Counted from the stretch's first letter, positions 1 to 8,564 are shown. The stretch: 64,000 bases of DNA from Marinicella meishanensis (GCF_019931145.1 NZ_JAIOUV010000004.1:405479-469478), one strand, 5' to 3'. Translations and numbers: made by a program. Notes: generated from the sequence alone by a model not told the origin.

Positions 1-3
1 GAA

Positions 4-933
4 TTAAGACTCCGTCTCATTGACAGATGGGCCTTTCTTTTTCTTCGCCCGGGGGTGGGATTGGTCATACACTTTGGCCAGGTGTTGGAAGTTCAAATGG
101 GTATATATTTGGGTGGTCGATAAATCGGCATGCCCCAGCATTTCTTGCACCGCCCTGAGGTCTCCCGACGACTCCAACAGGTGTGAGGCAAAGGAATGGC
201 GCAACAAATGCGGGTACACCCGCTCCCACAGCCCTTGCTGTTGGGCCCAATGCTTGACCCGGGCTTGAATGCTGCGGTTTTTCAGCTGCGCGCCGCGCTT
301 GCTGATGAACACATGCGGGGTGTCGCTCTGGTTCCAGGCCAGCGACAGCGGCTGCCATTGTTGCAACGCTTGCTTGGCCATTTTGCCCAAGGGCACCACC
401 CGCTCCTTGCGCCCCTTGCCCAACACCCGCACCAGGCCAGAGGCCAGGTCCAGATCCGGCCAGGTCAGACCGGCGATCTCTGACAGGCGCAAGCCCGAGG
501 AGTAAAACAACTCCAACAAGGCTTTGTCGCGAATCGCGATTTCAGTGGTGGCTGGGATGTCCAACAATTTGAACAAGGTGTCCACATCCAAAACTTCTGG
601 CAAAGTGCGTTTGATCTTGGGAGTGCCGACCAAGGCCACTGGGTTGTGCGTCAGCACGCCCGGATGCTGCTGTTGACAGAAGGCAAAAAAGTTTTTCAGG
701 TTGGAGCGGTAACGGGCCATGGACTTGGCCGCCGCCCCCTTGGCTGCGCGCTGCATCAGGTATTGGCGGATGTGCTGTTCTTTGATTTGACTGAGGTCCT
801 GCTGCTGGGCTGCGGTCAAGCTCGCGGCGAAGTGGTTCAGGTCGCGGCGGTTGGCGTCCACCGTCAAAGGCGACAGCTGTCGGTGGGTGCTGAGGTGTTC
901 CAAATAGGCTTCAAGACATGACTTGAGTTTCAT
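4..933 (-). CDS. xerC: Tyrosine recombinase XerC
   Basis: Site-specific recombinase that, with XerD, resolves chromosome dimers at dif during FtsK-driven segregation. The 309-residue product has the usual length. An N-terminal SAM-like core-binding domain spans about residues 5-90, and the catalytic domain spans about 108-290. The catalytic set is visible: R149 (SSGLRLSE), K173 (GKGRKER), H242 and R245 (HLLRH), H268 (LGHAD) and nucleophile Y277 (TQIYTH). I chose the internal ATG at 931-933 because longer readings add about 32 residues unlike any Xer protein. The start overlaps the end of the upstream DUF484 gene by 23 nt, so translation is probably coupled. The order lptM-dapF-DUF484-xerC is conserved in gammaproteobacteria. 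The C-terminal tail is lysine-rich (RAKKKKG). Confidence 0.96.
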   Translation of the reverse strand: MKLKSCLEAYLEHLSTHRQLSPLTVDANRRDLNHFAASLTAAQQQDLSQIKEQHIRQYLMQRAAKGAAAKSMARYRSNLKNFFAFCQQQHPGVLTHNPVALVGTPKIKRTLPEVLDVDTLFKLLDIPATTEIAIRDKALLELFYSSGLRLSEIAGLTWPDLDLASGLVRVLGKGRKERVVPLGKMAKQALQQWQPLSLAWNQSDTPHVFISKRGAQLKNRSIQARVKHWAQQQGLWERVYPHLLRHSFASHLLESSGDLRAVQEMLGHADLSTTQIYTHLNFQHLAKVYDQSHPRAKKKKGPSVNETES

Positions 934-1597
934 CGGCCGGAGGTTGTTGGGCACAATGGGTGGCCACGATCTGACTGAGCTTTTGCAACAGGTCACTGGC
1001 CAAATTGGGGTGGAATTTTTCCTGATCACGACTGGCGAAGGCCATCAGACCATGTTGGGCCTGGCTGCCAATCGGCAACACCACCGCGGAGGCGATGTCA
1101 TTAACCCCGGGAAACAGGCCGTTGAGCTGTTCTTGTTTGAGGCGTCCTGACAGCGGTTCGGCTTTGGCCTGGAACACCGAGAACTGCTTGCGTTGGTTGG
1201 CGGTGATAACGGCCAGGTGATCCGTTGCTTCGGTGACCAATGCCGCGTCCAATAACAACTTGAAATAGTCGCTGCTGAAGTTTTGTTCGACAAACTCAAC
1301 CAGCTGCGGCAAAAACGCCTGCTCCCGAACCACCGCCAACTGAGTCAATAGATCAAACAAGCGGTTCATCATGGACTCGCTCTGGCCGGCGTTGCGGATC
1401 AGGTTGGCCAATTGGGTTTTCAATTGTTGGTTTTCTTGTTGCAGGCTGCGCAATTGGTGGGCGGTGAAGTCACTGACCGAACCATCCGCCTGGGTGATCT
1501 CCAAGGTATTGACCAATTCGGGATGCTGGCTGAAAAAGCCCGGGTTCTTCAGCAGGTATTTTTTCACCGCTTGTTGCAGTTTTTGTTCTTCACTCAT
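911..1597 (-). CDS. DUF484 family protein
   Basis: A 228-residue cytoplasmic protein of the DUF484 family, which has a GAF-like fold and unknown biochemical function. It is nearly always found between dapF and xerC. Typical features are the N-terminal stretch KKYLLKNPGFFSQHPELV, an adjoining coiled-coil region (about residues 45-75, LQQENQQLKTQLANLIRNAG) and a GAF-like C-terminal half that ends near LLQKLSQIVATHC. The ATG at 1595-1597 lies 17 nt downstream of the dapF stop. The gene is the third member of the lptM-dapF-DUF484-xerC operon. Family assignment rests on context and sequence look; no function is claimed. Confidence 0.9.
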   Translation of the reverse strand: MSEEQKLQQAVKKYLLKNPGFFSQHPELVNTLEITQADGSVSDFTAHQLRSLQQENQQLKTQLANLIRNAGQSESMMNRLFDLLTQLAVVREQAFLPQLVEFVEQNFSSDYFKLLLDAALVTEATDHLAVITANQRKQFSVFQAKAEPLSGRLKQEQLNGLFPGVNDIASAVVLPIGSQAQHGLMAFASRDQEKFHPNLASDLLQKLSQIVATHCAQQPPADETQVMS

Positions 1598-1614
1598 GGG
1601 GTCTGGTTGTCCAT

Positions 1615-2397
1615 TCAGTCGGCCACCACCACTTGACCACGGTAGGTGGCGCGGGCGGGACCGGTTAGGGTGATTTTATCACTGTCCAAATCATAACTGA
1701 CTTTCACATCACCACCCAGCATCGACACGGTCAACGGCGTGGTGGTGGCCAATAAGGTGGCACTGGCAATGGCCGCGGCACATGCGCCACTGCCACAAGC
1801 CTGGGTTTCACCCACACCCCGCTCCACCACGCGCAGTTGGATGTGGTGGTCGTCGATCTTCTTCACCGCCTCGACATTGACGCCTTTGGGGAACTGGTTG
1901 GCCACGATGTGGCTGAACGGCTCCAGGTCTTTTTTGGTCAAATCGGGCTCATGGTAGACCCAATGGGGGTTGCCGATGTCGACAAAATACCCATCCACCC
2001 CAGCGATGGCCTGTTCCCGCACTTGCACGGCTTGGTCAAAAGTCACTGAAATGTGGTCGTCGTCTTTGTAGGTCAGGTGCACTTCGCCCCCCAGACCAGT
2101 CAGCCTGAGGTGGGTGACATCCACCTGTTGGCGGTGTAAGTACAAGGCGATGGCCCGTTGGCCATTGCCACATTGTTCGGGTTCGCCGCCATCGGCATTG
2201 AAAAAACGGTAGGTCAGGTCATCGCCTTTTTGGCCAATGATGATCAGTTGATCAAAACCGATGCCGGAGCGGCGATTGGCCCATTCAGCAATTTGTGCTG
2301 CCGGTGGTAAATAAGGTTCGGCACGGCAATCCAACAACATGAAATCGTTGCCCAAGGCGTGCATTTTTTCGAAGTTCACAACTTCAATCAAGTCCAT
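1615..2397 (-). CDS. dapF: Diaminopimelate epimerase
   Basis: Converts LL- to meso-diaminopimelate, the last step before lysine and the peptidoglycan cross-linking residue. The product is 260 residues. Both catalytic cysteines are visible in their family motifs: C76 in GGEPEQCGNGQRA and C201 in GETQACGSGAC. The N-terminal substrate loop KMHALGNDFMLLD is intact. The ATG at 2395-2397 is preferred over an ATG 13 codons upstream because DapF proteins begin just before the MHxLGNDF motif. The start overlaps the end of lptM by 14 nt, so the two are probably translationally coupled. Confidence 0.96.
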   Translation of the reverse strand: MDLIEVVNFEKMHALGNDFMLLDCRAEPYLPPAAQIAEWANRRSGIGFDQLIIIGQKGDDLTYRFFNADGGEPEQCGNGQRAIALYLHRQQVDVTHLRLTGLGGEVHLTYKDDDHISVTFDQAVQVREQAIAGVDGYFVDIGNPHWVYHEPDLTKKDLEPFSHIVANQFPKGVNVEAVKKIDDHHIQLRVVERGVGETQACGSGACAAAIASATLLATTTPLTVSMLGGDVKVSYDLDSDKITLTGPARATYRGQVVVAD

Positions 2398-2584
2398 CTC
2401 CAGTGCCCCCATCATCAACCTCATCAACAGCCTCAACGGCGGGGCCAGTTTCTACTGGCTCTTTGGGGATGTACAAATCACCCTTGTTGCCACAGGCACT
2501 CAACAACCACATCCCGCAAAGCAAGCAGCCACCGCGCCACAGGCGCTTGGCGAAAAGTGTGGAATCAGTTGGTTTGTGGTTCAT
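2384..2584 (-). CDS. lptM: Small lipoprotein LptM (YifL-like)
   Basis: A 66-residue outer-membrane lipoprotein. In E. coli the LptM family helps the LPS transporter LptD fold and form its disulfides at the Bam complex. The signal peptide (GGCLLCGMWLLSA) leads to a lipobox and the family hallmark CGNKGDLYIPKE directly after the lipidated cysteine. The acidic tail (AVDEVDDGGTGDGLD) is low-complexity. I chose the ATG at 2582-2584 because AGGGGA sits 8 nt upstream; another ATG 36 nt earlier has no such site. It is the first gene of the dapF-xerC operon, as in enterobacteria. Confidence 0.85.
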   Translation of the reverse strand: MNHKPTDSTLFAKRLWRGGCLLCGMWLLSACGNKGDLYIPKEPVETGPAVEAVDEVDDGGTGDGLD

Positions 2585-2640
2585 GGCATTGGTCCCCTGT
2601 TGATGTTTTTGATTAAACATGATTTACCCTCACTTGGCGG

Positions 2641-2646
2641 TATAAT
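2641..2646 (+). promoter_or_regulatory. Candidate sigma70 -10 box upstream of the esterase gene
   Basis: A perfect TATAAT lies 37 nt before the ATG at 2683 in the divergent gap between lptM and the esterase gene. No good -35 hexamer is seen at 16-18 nt spacing, so the promoter is weak, activated, or a chance match. Confidence 0.45.
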
Positions 2647-2682
2647 AGAACGCTTTTCAACGGATAACAAGTCACCAGCCCA

Positions 2683-3333
2683 ATGTTAGAATTCATAACC
2701 CACAAAACAGGCGAAAATCCCGAGCTTTTGGTCATCTGGCTGCACGGATTGGGCGCAGATGGTCACGATTTTGAACCCGTGGTGCCGCAATTTGCCAACC
2801 CCGACAAAGCCATTCAGTTCATTTTTCCCCATGCCCCGATTCAAGCCGTCACCATCAATGGTGGCATGCGCATGCGCGCCTGGTATGACATCAAGATGAT
2901 GGACATCGGCAAACAACCCGACGAAGCCGGCATCCGCGAATCAGAACAGGCGGTGCTGGAACTGATTGAGGCCCAAATTGCCGCCGGCTTTCGCAGTGAG
3001 CAAATTGTGTTGGCAGGGTTTTCCCAAGGTGGGGCCATCACTTTGCAAACCGCCGCCCGCATGACCCAACGCCTGGCCGGTATCGTGGCCCTGAGTTGTT
3101 ACTTGCCGATGCCTGAAAAGTTGACGGCCGAACAGACCGGTAACAACCTCAAAACGCCCCTGTTCATGGGCCATGGCACCTTTGATCCGGTGGTCCCCCA
3201 AGCGCTGGGCGAGCAGTCCTACCAAACCATGAAAGCCGCCGGCTATCAGGCCAGTTGGCACGAATACCCCTTGCAACACGGGGTGTCGATGGATGAATTG
3301 GAAGACATCAAACGGTTTCTGCTGTCCCTTTGA
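2683..3333 (+). CDS. Carboxylesterase / acyl-protein-thioesterase-like hydrolase
   Basis: A 216-residue alpha/beta hydrolase of the phospholipase/carboxylesterase type (PF02230), which hydrolyses short acyl esters in the cytoplasm. The oxyanion motif WLHGLGADGHDF is at residues 19-30. The nucleophile is S114 in the elbow GFSQGG, the acid is D168 (GTFDPVVP) and the base is H199 (YPLQHGVS). No signal peptide is present. Length and motif spacing match the family. The gene is monocistronic or heads a run with birA 36 nt downstream. The natural substrate cannot be told from sequence. Confidence 0.9.
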   Translation: MLEFITHKTGENPELLVIWLHGLGADGHDFEPVVPQFANPDKAIQFIFPHAPIQAVTINGGMRMRAWYDIKMMDIGKQPDEAGIRESEQAVLELIEAQIAAGFRSEQIVLAGFSQGGAITLQTAARMTQRLAGIVALSCYLPMPEKLTAEQTGNNLKTPLFMGHGTFDPVVPQALGEQSYQTMKAAGYQASWHEYPLQHGVSMDELEDIKRFLLSL

Positions 3334-3369
3334 AGGTCACCTGTTGATGTGTGTGCTGTGATGTGAGGT

Positions 3370-4143
3370 GTGCCGGTGACCAGCGAACCCAAGCACCCCG
3401 ACCCGATCGATCTGGCAGCCATCCAGCAGGCATTGCCTGCCATCAACTGTCAGTATGTCGACAGCATCGACTCTACCCAGGGCGCCGTGGTGGCCGATGG
3501 TTTGTTGATCGCCGATCACCAAAGTGCCGGTCAAGGACGCCGCGGTCATGCCTGGCTGACCCCACAGGGACGTTCCGTTTGTTTGTCGCACCGCTTCACT
3601 TTGCCCCTGCCACCGGCGCAAATGGCTGGGTATCAGATGGTGGCGGCGGTGGCCATTGCCGAGTCCATTTGGTCCTTTGAAGCCACCGCTGATGTTGCCC
3701 TGAAATGGCCCAATGATTTGTTGCACAACGGCGCCAAGTTCGCTGGGGTGTTGATCACCCTGCGCCCACAAAAAAACCAAACCGAAGTGACCTTGGGCAT
3801 CGGCCTCAATTGGTCCCTGACCCCAGCGCAACGACAGCAAGTGGCACGGCCAGTGACCAATGTGCCGTTGACCCAACACCCCACGCGCAGCGCCTTCATC
3901 ATTCGCTTGCTGCAACACATCCAGCGGCACAACCAGGCCTTTGTGGCTCATGGTTTGTCCCCGAGTTTACCTGTGTGGCAGGCCCACGATGCTTTGCGTG
4001 GCCAAACCCTGGCATTGGTCGGTGAAGGGCCAAACCACAGTGGTCGCTATGCCGGGGTTGACCCACAAGGCCAGCTGTGCCTGGAAACCGCTGAAGGAAT
4101 CAAACATTTCTCCAGTGGCGAAGTCAGCGTCAAGGCCTTATAA
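3370..4143 (+). CDS. birA: Biotin--[acetyl-CoA-carboxylase] ligase, monofunctional form
   Basis: Attaches biotin to the carrier protein of acetyl-CoA carboxylase through biotinyl-AMP. The ATP/biotin loop GQGRRGH is at residues 54-60, KWPNDLL at 112-118 and the catalytic lysine K123 in KFAGVLI. At 257 residues it lacks the N-terminal winged helix of E. coli BirA, so it should ligate biotin but not repress bio genes. A GTG starts the frame; a second in-frame GTG at 3376 has a better-spaced GAGG (7 nt) and may be the true start. The type III pantothenate kinase gene (coaX) that often follows is absent. bioB and bioF lie 45 kb away in this window. Confidence 0.92.
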   Translation: MPVTSEPKHPDPIDLAAIQQALPAINCQYVDSIDSTQGAVVADGLLIADHQSAGQGRRGHAWLTPQGRSVCLSHRFTLPLPPAQMAGYQMVAAVAIAESIWSFEATADVALKWPNDLLHNGAKFAGVLITLRPQKNQTEVTLGIGLNWSLTPAQRQQVARPVTNVPLTQHPTRSAFIIRLLQHIQRHNQAFVAHGLSPSLPVWQAHDALRGQTLALVGEGPNHSGRYAGVDPQGQLCLETAEGIKHFSSGEVSVKAL

Positions 4144-4180
4144 TTTGCCCCATTAACAACTCCCACATCCAAAAGTAAAC

Positions 4181-4843
4181 ATGCGTTATTTGTTCATCAT
4201 CTTGTTGTTGGCCAACGTGGCATTTTTTGTCTGGGCCCAGCGCATGTCACCACAACCCCAAAGCAACTTCAAAGTGGTGGATGACGGGGTGGCCAAGTTG
4301 TCATTGACCAGTGAGGTGGAACCAGCGGTGGTGCACAGCGCCGGCAGCGACAACAACTCCGCGTTGAATGCCAACGTGCAACAAATGTGCTTCTCTGCCG
4401 GGCCTTTTGATGTCGAAGCCAATGTCCACGCGGCCAAAGAATCGATGGATCCGGTGGTGCTGAAAACCCACATCCGCAAAATCACCACCACCCAGGAAGC
4501 CGGCTATTGGGTCTACCTGCCGGCCTTGGCCAGCCGCGCCGAAGCCTTGAAACAAGGCCGCGAACTGGCCGCTGCTTTTGTTAAAGATTATTACGTGGTC
4601 ACCTCAGGCGACAACGAAAACTCCATTTCCTTGGGCTTGTACCGCGAACCCTACAATGCCGACAACCGCATCGCCGAGTTGTCACAAAAAGGCTTTGATG
4701 TGAAAAAAGAAATTCGCATTGAACAGTGGCCTGAATTTTGGTTGGATTTCAGCGTCACCGAAGCCCAACTGGCTGGGCTGCCTGATTTGAAAGACAGTTA
4801 TCCGGATGTCAGCCAAAACGAAGTGATCTGCAAAAGCAACTGA
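4181..4843 (+). CDS. SPOR-domain membrane protein
   Basis: A 220-residue protein with one N-terminal transmembrane segment (about residues 2-19, RYLFIILLLANVAFFVWAQ) and a periplasmic part. The region around residues 70-165 resembles a SPOR domain, which binds denuded peptidoglycan at division sites: it begins CFSAGPFD and includes GYWVYLPALASRAEA and SLGLYREPYNAD. The position after birA, where SPOR proteins are frequent, supports the call. The C-terminal extension (about 175-220) is unassigned. It ends 2 nt before the glycosyltransferase start. Confidence 0.75.
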   Translation: MRYLFIILLLANVAFFVWAQRMSPQPQSNFKVVDDGVAKLSLTSEVEPAVVHSAGSDNNSALNANVQQMCFSAGPFDVEANVHAAKESMDPVVLKTHIRKITTTQEAGYWVYLPALASRAEALKQGRELAAAFVKDYYVVTSGDNENSISLGLYREPYNADNRIAELSQKGFDVKKEIRIEQWPEFWLDFSVTEAQLAGLPDLKDSYPDVSQNEVICKSN

Positions 4844-4845
4844 TC

Positions 4846-5871
4846 ATGTCACACATCCTGTTGGCCGACACCAGTCACCCCAAAGCCTATGATTTTGACC
4901 ACCTGGCGGCCCAAGCCATGGGCGGCACCGAGTCCAGCCTGTTGCGCACCGCGGCCATTTTACACAACCAGGGTCATCCGGTGACTGTGTACCAACAAGC
5001 CCGCGAAAGGGCGGCCAATCAGCAGGGCATCCACTTCATCGGCCCCGAACAATTGGGTGAATTGTCCGCGCCCGATCACATTGTGGTGCTGCGCAAGTAT
5101 CCACAGTTGTTTCGTTTTCACCGGCAGTTCCCACAAGCCCGTTTGCACCTGTGGATCCACACCTACAAAAACTGGGAATATGTGTTCAAACGTGGTCGCC
5201 GCCTACCCGCTTGGCAATTGATCACCAACTCACACACCCACGCCGCGCATTGTGATCGCTTGGTCAACCGCAGTGTCGTCGGGCGCCTGCTGAACTTGTT
5301 CAAAGCCCGGCTGCCCATTGCCACTTGCTACAACCCGATTCCCCGCTCCTTAAGCGAGCAACCCAAAGTCGAGCGCGACCCCAACAAGCTGCTGTTCCTG
5401 TCAGCGCCCAACAAGGGGCTGGGGCAAGTGCTCACAACATTCCAGCATATCAATCGCCACCTCAAAGATTTGCGCCTGTTTGTGGCCAACCCCGGCTACC
5501 GCCTAGACAACCCAACCGACATCCCCAATGTCACTTACCTCGGCGCCTTACCAGCGGCCCAGGTGCGTGAACACCTGGCCAGCAGCCTGTGCGTGTTTTA
5601 CCCCCAAGACAGCTTTGCCGAGACCTTTGGTCTGATCTATGCCGAAGCCAATGCGCTGGGCACCCCGGTCATGGCCCACAACATCGGTGCCGCCCGTGAA
5701 ATCCTGCACCCCAACAACCCGCTGATCAAAGCCCATGACCGCTACCAGATCACCAAAACCCTGGTTCAGTGGCAACGCCAGCTACCTGCCGTGTCGTACC
5801 GCGATGAATTCGATGACCCAGCCATATACCAACAATGGGCCAACGCATTGGACTTAGACCCAACGACTTGA
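4846..5871 (+). CDS. Glycosyltransferase family 4-like protein
   Basis: A 341-residue GT-B fold glycosyltransferase. The N-terminal acceptor domain contains the GGTES motif (residues 26-30) typical of GT4 enzymes. The C-terminal donor domain carries the nucleotide-sugar signature EANALGTPVMAHNIGAAREI, preceded by ETFGLIYA. No membrane segment or signal is seen, so it works at the cytoplasmic face. Sugar donor and acceptor are unknown. The gene follows the SPOR gene after 2 nt and ends shortly before a palindromic repeat that could act as transcript end. Confidence 0.85.
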   Translation: MSHILLADTSHPKAYDFDHLAAQAMGGTESSLLRTAAILHNQGHPVTVYQQARERAANQQGIHFIGPEQLGELSAPDHIVVLRKYPQLFRFHRQFPQARLHLWIHTYKNWEYVFKRGRRLPAWQLITNSHTHAAHCDRLVNRSVVGRLLNLFKARLPIATCYNPIPRSLSEQPKVERDPNKLLFLSAPNKGLGQVLTTFQHINRHLKDLRLFVANPGYRLDNPTDIPNVTYLGALPAAQVREHLASSLCVFYPQDSFAETFGLIYAEANALGTPVMAHNIGAAREILHPNNPLIKAHDRYQITKTLVQWQRQLPAVSYRDEFDDPAIYQQWANALDLDPTT

Positions 5872-5894
5872 ACGCCACCATCAAGCCACAACAA

Positions 5895-5949
5895 CGGCGA
5901 CTGAAGTCGCCGCTCCAGCGTTTATTCGGAGCAGCGACTTCAGTCGCTG
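5895..5949. repeat. REP/BIME-like inverted repeat
   Basis: Two hyphenated palindromes, GCGACTGAAGTCGC (5897-5910) and GCGACTTCAGTCGC (5934-5947), are reverse complements of each other. The arms extend to about 22 nt (adding CGCTCC and GGAGCAG) around a short loop. This is the architecture of a bacterial interspersed mosaic element. It follows the glycosyltransferase gene and could stabilise or end its mRNA. It is not the same family as the short repeats beside the transposases at 61-63 kb. From 5950 to 6080 I see only the leader of the SRPBCC gene. Confidence 0.7.
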
Positions 5950-6080
5950 ACATCAGCGCAGCTGATCAGCCATGAGCTTGAGCTGAGCGGTGGGTGATTT
6001 CCGCTTTATGCAACTTTTAGGTTGCATATTATTGACAACCATGTTTTAATGCCATCAACCTCAATATTTGGAGCACAACC

Positions 6081-6524
6081 ATGCAAGATGTGATCGAACG
6101 AACCATTCAAATCCAGGCCCCGATGGAAAAAATCTACGCCGCCATCACCGACCCCGAACAGTTGGTTCAATGGTTTCCTAACTCGGTGGAAGGCAGCCTG
6201 GCCCCTGGGGAGCAACCGCTGTTTGGCTTCGGTGAGCACGGCAAAAGCCGGATCTATGTGGTGGCAGCCGAACCGCATCATTACTTTGCTTACCGTTGGG
6301 TGCCAGGCGCCAACCATTACGAAGGCGATGTGTTGCAGGTGGCCACCACCTTGGTGGAATTCACCATCACCGAAGAAGCGGTCAACCACTGCACCGTCAC
6401 GGTCACCGAATCGGGTTTTGCTGGCTTGCCAGATGACATCAAAACCGATGCCTTCCAACAAAACAACCAGGGTTGGGATTTCATGGTCAATCGCCTGGTG
6501 CAGTTGCTGCAGGCTGCCGCATGA
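6081..6524 (+). CDS. SRPBCC (AHSA1-like) domain protein
   Basis: A 147-residue START/Bet v1-like protein of the AHSA1 group. The N-terminal strand VIERTIQIQAPMEKIYAAIT and the following WFPNSVEG are typical, as is the C-terminal helix GWDFMVNRLVQLL. These proteins bind hydrophobic ligands; the ligand here is unknown. The stop overlaps the start of an ArsR-type regulator gene (ATGA, 6521-6524). That pairing is very common for this family and suggests the two act together. Confidence 0.85.
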   Translation: MQDVIERTIQIQAPMEKIYAAITDPEQLVQWFPNSVEGSLAPGEQPLFGFGEHGKSRIYVVAAEPHHYFAYRWVPGANHYEGDVLQVATTLVEFTITEEAVNHCTVTVTESGFAGLPDDIKTDAFQQNNQGWDFMVNRLVQLLQAAA

Positions 6525-6844
6525 ATCAAGCACAGGTGTTCAAAGCCCTGGGCGACCCAGCGCGGCTGACCATGATCAGCCGCCTGACCACGGCCGAACC
6601 GCAAACCATTGGTGAACTGTCGGCCGACCTCGGCATGAGCCGCCAAGGGGCCCGCAAACAACTCAAAGTGTTGGAGTCTGCGCAGTTGATCCAGCTGCGG
6701 CAAAAAGGCCGCCAAACCGAAGTGTCATTGGCCGTCGATCAACTGCAACAAGCCCGCCGCTTCATTGAACGGTTGGAACAACAGTGGGATCAAAGACTGC
6801 ACGCCTTGAAAACATTGGTCGAAGGGCATCAGCCTGATGACTGA
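6521..6844 (+). CDS. ArsR-family winged-helix regulator
   Basis: A 107-residue DNA-binding protein. The start is the ATG of the ATGA overlap with the SRPBCC gene. It opens MNQAQVFKALGDPARLTM, the ArsR consensus, followed by the recognition region GELSADLGMSRQGARKQLKVLE. No metal-binding cysteine pair is present, so it is probably not a metal sensor. Such regulators usually control their own operon with the SRPBCC partner. Confidence 0.88.
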   Translation: MNQAQVFKALGDPARLTMISRLTTAEPQTIGELSADLGMSRQGARKQLKVLESAQLIQLRQKGRQTEVSLAVDQLQQARRFIERLEQQWDQRLHALKTLVEGHQPDD

Positions 6845-6862
6845 ACCCGTCGAAATGTCAGC

Positions 6863-7213
6863 TCACAACCCCTGCTCTTGGAACTGGGCCATGGCCTGCA
6901 TCGCTTCGATGCCATAAACCACCGAAGGTCCGCCACCCATGAGGATGGCCACCGACACGGTTTCGGCGATTTCGGCTTTGCTGGCACCAGCGGCCATGGC
7001 ATCGTGCACATGGAAACTGATGCAGCCATCACAGCGCACCGTGATGGCGATGCCCAGGGCTATCAATTCTTTGGTTTTGCCATCCAGGACACCGGCCTCG
7101 ACGCTGGCCTCATGCAGCTTGCCAAAGGCTTGCATCACAGCCGGTTGGTCTTGTCCGAATTGCTCCATCCATTGGTTCAGTTCGGCGTATTGGGCGGGAA
7201 AATTTTTCATCAT
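6863..7213 (-). CDS. Carboxymuconolactone decarboxylase / AhpD-like protein
   Basis: A 116-residue CMD-family protein, often a thiol peroxidase-type redox protein. The active motif CDGCISFHVHDA (C61, C64, H68 from the first ATG) is the CxxCxxxH signature. The remainder is helical, with KTKELIALGIAITVRC before the motif and AEIAETVSVAILMGGG after it. A second ATG one codon in is equally possible. Convergent with the ArsR gene across an 18-nt gap. It may use a thiol relay; no partner is visible nearby. Confidence 0.88.
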   Translation of the reverse strand: MMKNFPAQYAELNQWMEQFGQDQPAVMQAFGKLHEASVEAGVLDGKTKELIALGIAITVRCDGCISFHVHDAMAAGASKAEIAETVSVAILMGGGPSVVYGIEAMQAMAQFQEQGL

Positions 7214-7349
7214 GGACTCCGGTTTGCTGACATGGAATCAAGATTGTAGGCCAAGCACCGAGGCCGATGATTGACCCAAGTCAATCTTCTTGGCAAAGGC
7301 ATCAGATTTGTTATCATAGAGGCCAAAACAACAACTGAATGCCAGCCAG

Positions 7350-8003
7350 ATGCCTGCCATGACCCACAACAAAACCTTCGTGATTGGCCTGCCCCGGACC
7401 GGCACCACCAGTTTGTGTGCCGCGCTGTTAGAACACGGGTTTAAGGTGGCCCACACCGCCTACACCATCCGCACCTTTGAGTTGGCCCAAGTGGTGGCCG
7501 ACACCCCGTGCTATGCCGACTACGCACAATTGGACCGCTTGTTTCCTGGGTCTGGGTTTGTCCATCTGCAGCGCCCGCTGGCTGCTTGGTTGCCATCCAT
7601 GCAACAGCTGTTGCACAAAATGCAAGTCCAGATGCGACCTGAAGGCCATTTCAACCCGGTGATCAAACGCTGTTTCAACGACACCTTCGACCTGTTACAG
7701 GACCCTGAGCCGTTGGGGGTGGCCAATTTGAGTCGTTGTTTCCACCGCCACCACCAACAAGTGACGGACTATTTCAGCCACCGCCGAGATTGCTTGAGCC
7801 TGGCCATCGATCAGGCCGGTGGCCTGAGCCGTTTGTTGGCGTTCATGGGTCAAAGCGCGCCTGCCGACCTGGACTTCCCACACCTCAACGCCGGCAATCA
7901 GGTCAGCGCTTGGCGCAAGCTGAAACACCCCAACAAGGTTAATTCCAGCGCCGCAGGCGAGTCCCGCAGGCGCTTTTTTGACTACGCACAACTCAAAGTT
8001 TGA
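7350..8003 (+). CDS. Sulfotransferase-family protein
   Basis: A 217-residue protein with the 5-prime-phosphosulfate loop GLPRTGTTSL at residues 13-22, as in PAPS-dependent sulfotransferases. A 3-prime-phosphate-binding segment is less clear (HLQRPLAAWLPSM). The C-terminal half (YFSHRRDCLSLAIDQAGGLSRLLAFMG) matches the usual end of short bacterial sulfotransferases. An ATG at 7359 could also start it. Substrate unknown. Divergent from the CMD gene across about 135 nt, and 12 nt from the convergent secreted-protein gene. Confidence 0.75.
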   Translation: MPAMTHNKTFVIGLPRTGTTSLCAALLEHGFKVAHTAYTIRTFELAQVVADTPCYADYAQLDRLFPGSGFVHLQRPLAAWLPSMQQLLHKMQVQMRPEGHFNPVIKRCFNDTFDLLQDPEPLGVANLSRCFHRHHQQVTDYFSHRRDCLSLAIDQAGGLSRLLAFMGQSAPADLDFPHLNAGNQVSAWRKLKHPNKVNSSAAGESRRRFFDYAQLKV

Positions 8004-8015
8004 GGCCCATCGGGC

Positions 8016-8564
8016 TCATGGGACCAAAGCACATGCGGTCGACTTGGGCGCGGCCACCCGCTTCGCCTCATAGCACCATATACAATCCAACTGAAAGCCG
8101 CCATTGTCGTAAATGCGGATCAAGTTGGCCACATAGTGATCCGGGCTGTGGCTGGTGAAGCGCATCTGATCCACATAGGTGCCGTGTTGGTCTTGGCCAG
8201 GAAAGGATTCAATCACCGAACCCGCTTGGGCGATCGCCGTACCTGTGCCTGAAGGGCTGCCAAAGGGTACCCAGGTGATTTGCCACAATTGTTTCACCGG
8301 ATCCCAGGTGCGCAGGGTGGAACCCACCGCATCAGCGGACTGCGCCATGTCGATGCACAAATCATCTTGGATCACGCCCACCGAATTGCGGTACACATGA
8401 CCCGTGCCCGAACCGGACACGTGGGTCTGATCTGCTTGCATGGCCTTGGCCTCGATTTGCCAATGGCCCAGTTTGAATTGGTAGTCGGTGGGGGTGGCGG
8501 CTCCAGCCGGCAAGGTTGCCATCACCAAGGTGCAGCCAGCGGCCAACATCTTCGTCATCTTCAT
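8016..8564 (-). CDS. Secreted protein, DUF1579-like
   Basis: A 182-residue exported protein with a signal peptide (KMTKMLAAGCTLVMATLPAGAA, read in two parts) and then a beta-rich domain with a GHWQIEAKAM strand. It resembles DUF1579-type beta-barrel proteins, but the match is by eye and weak. I chose the second of two adjacent ATGs because GGGAG lies 6 nt upstream. Two cysteines near the end (CIWCYEAK) could pair or bind metal. Function unknown. Confidence 0.6.
   Translation of the reverse strand: MKMTKMLAAGCTLVMATLPAGAATPTDYQFKLGHWQIEAKAMQADQTHVSGSGTGHVYRNSVGVIQDDLCIDMAQSADAVGSTLRTWDPVKQLWQITWVPFGSPSGTGTAIAQAGSVIESFPGQDQHGTYVDQMRFTSHSPDHYVANLIRIYDNGGFQLDCIWCYEAKRVAAPKSTACALVP

Noticed and set aside
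4..933. XerC as integrase of a mobile element
   Set aside because: The conserved neighbours dapF, DUF484 and lptM identify it as the housekeeping recombinase, and no attachment-site repeat is seen.
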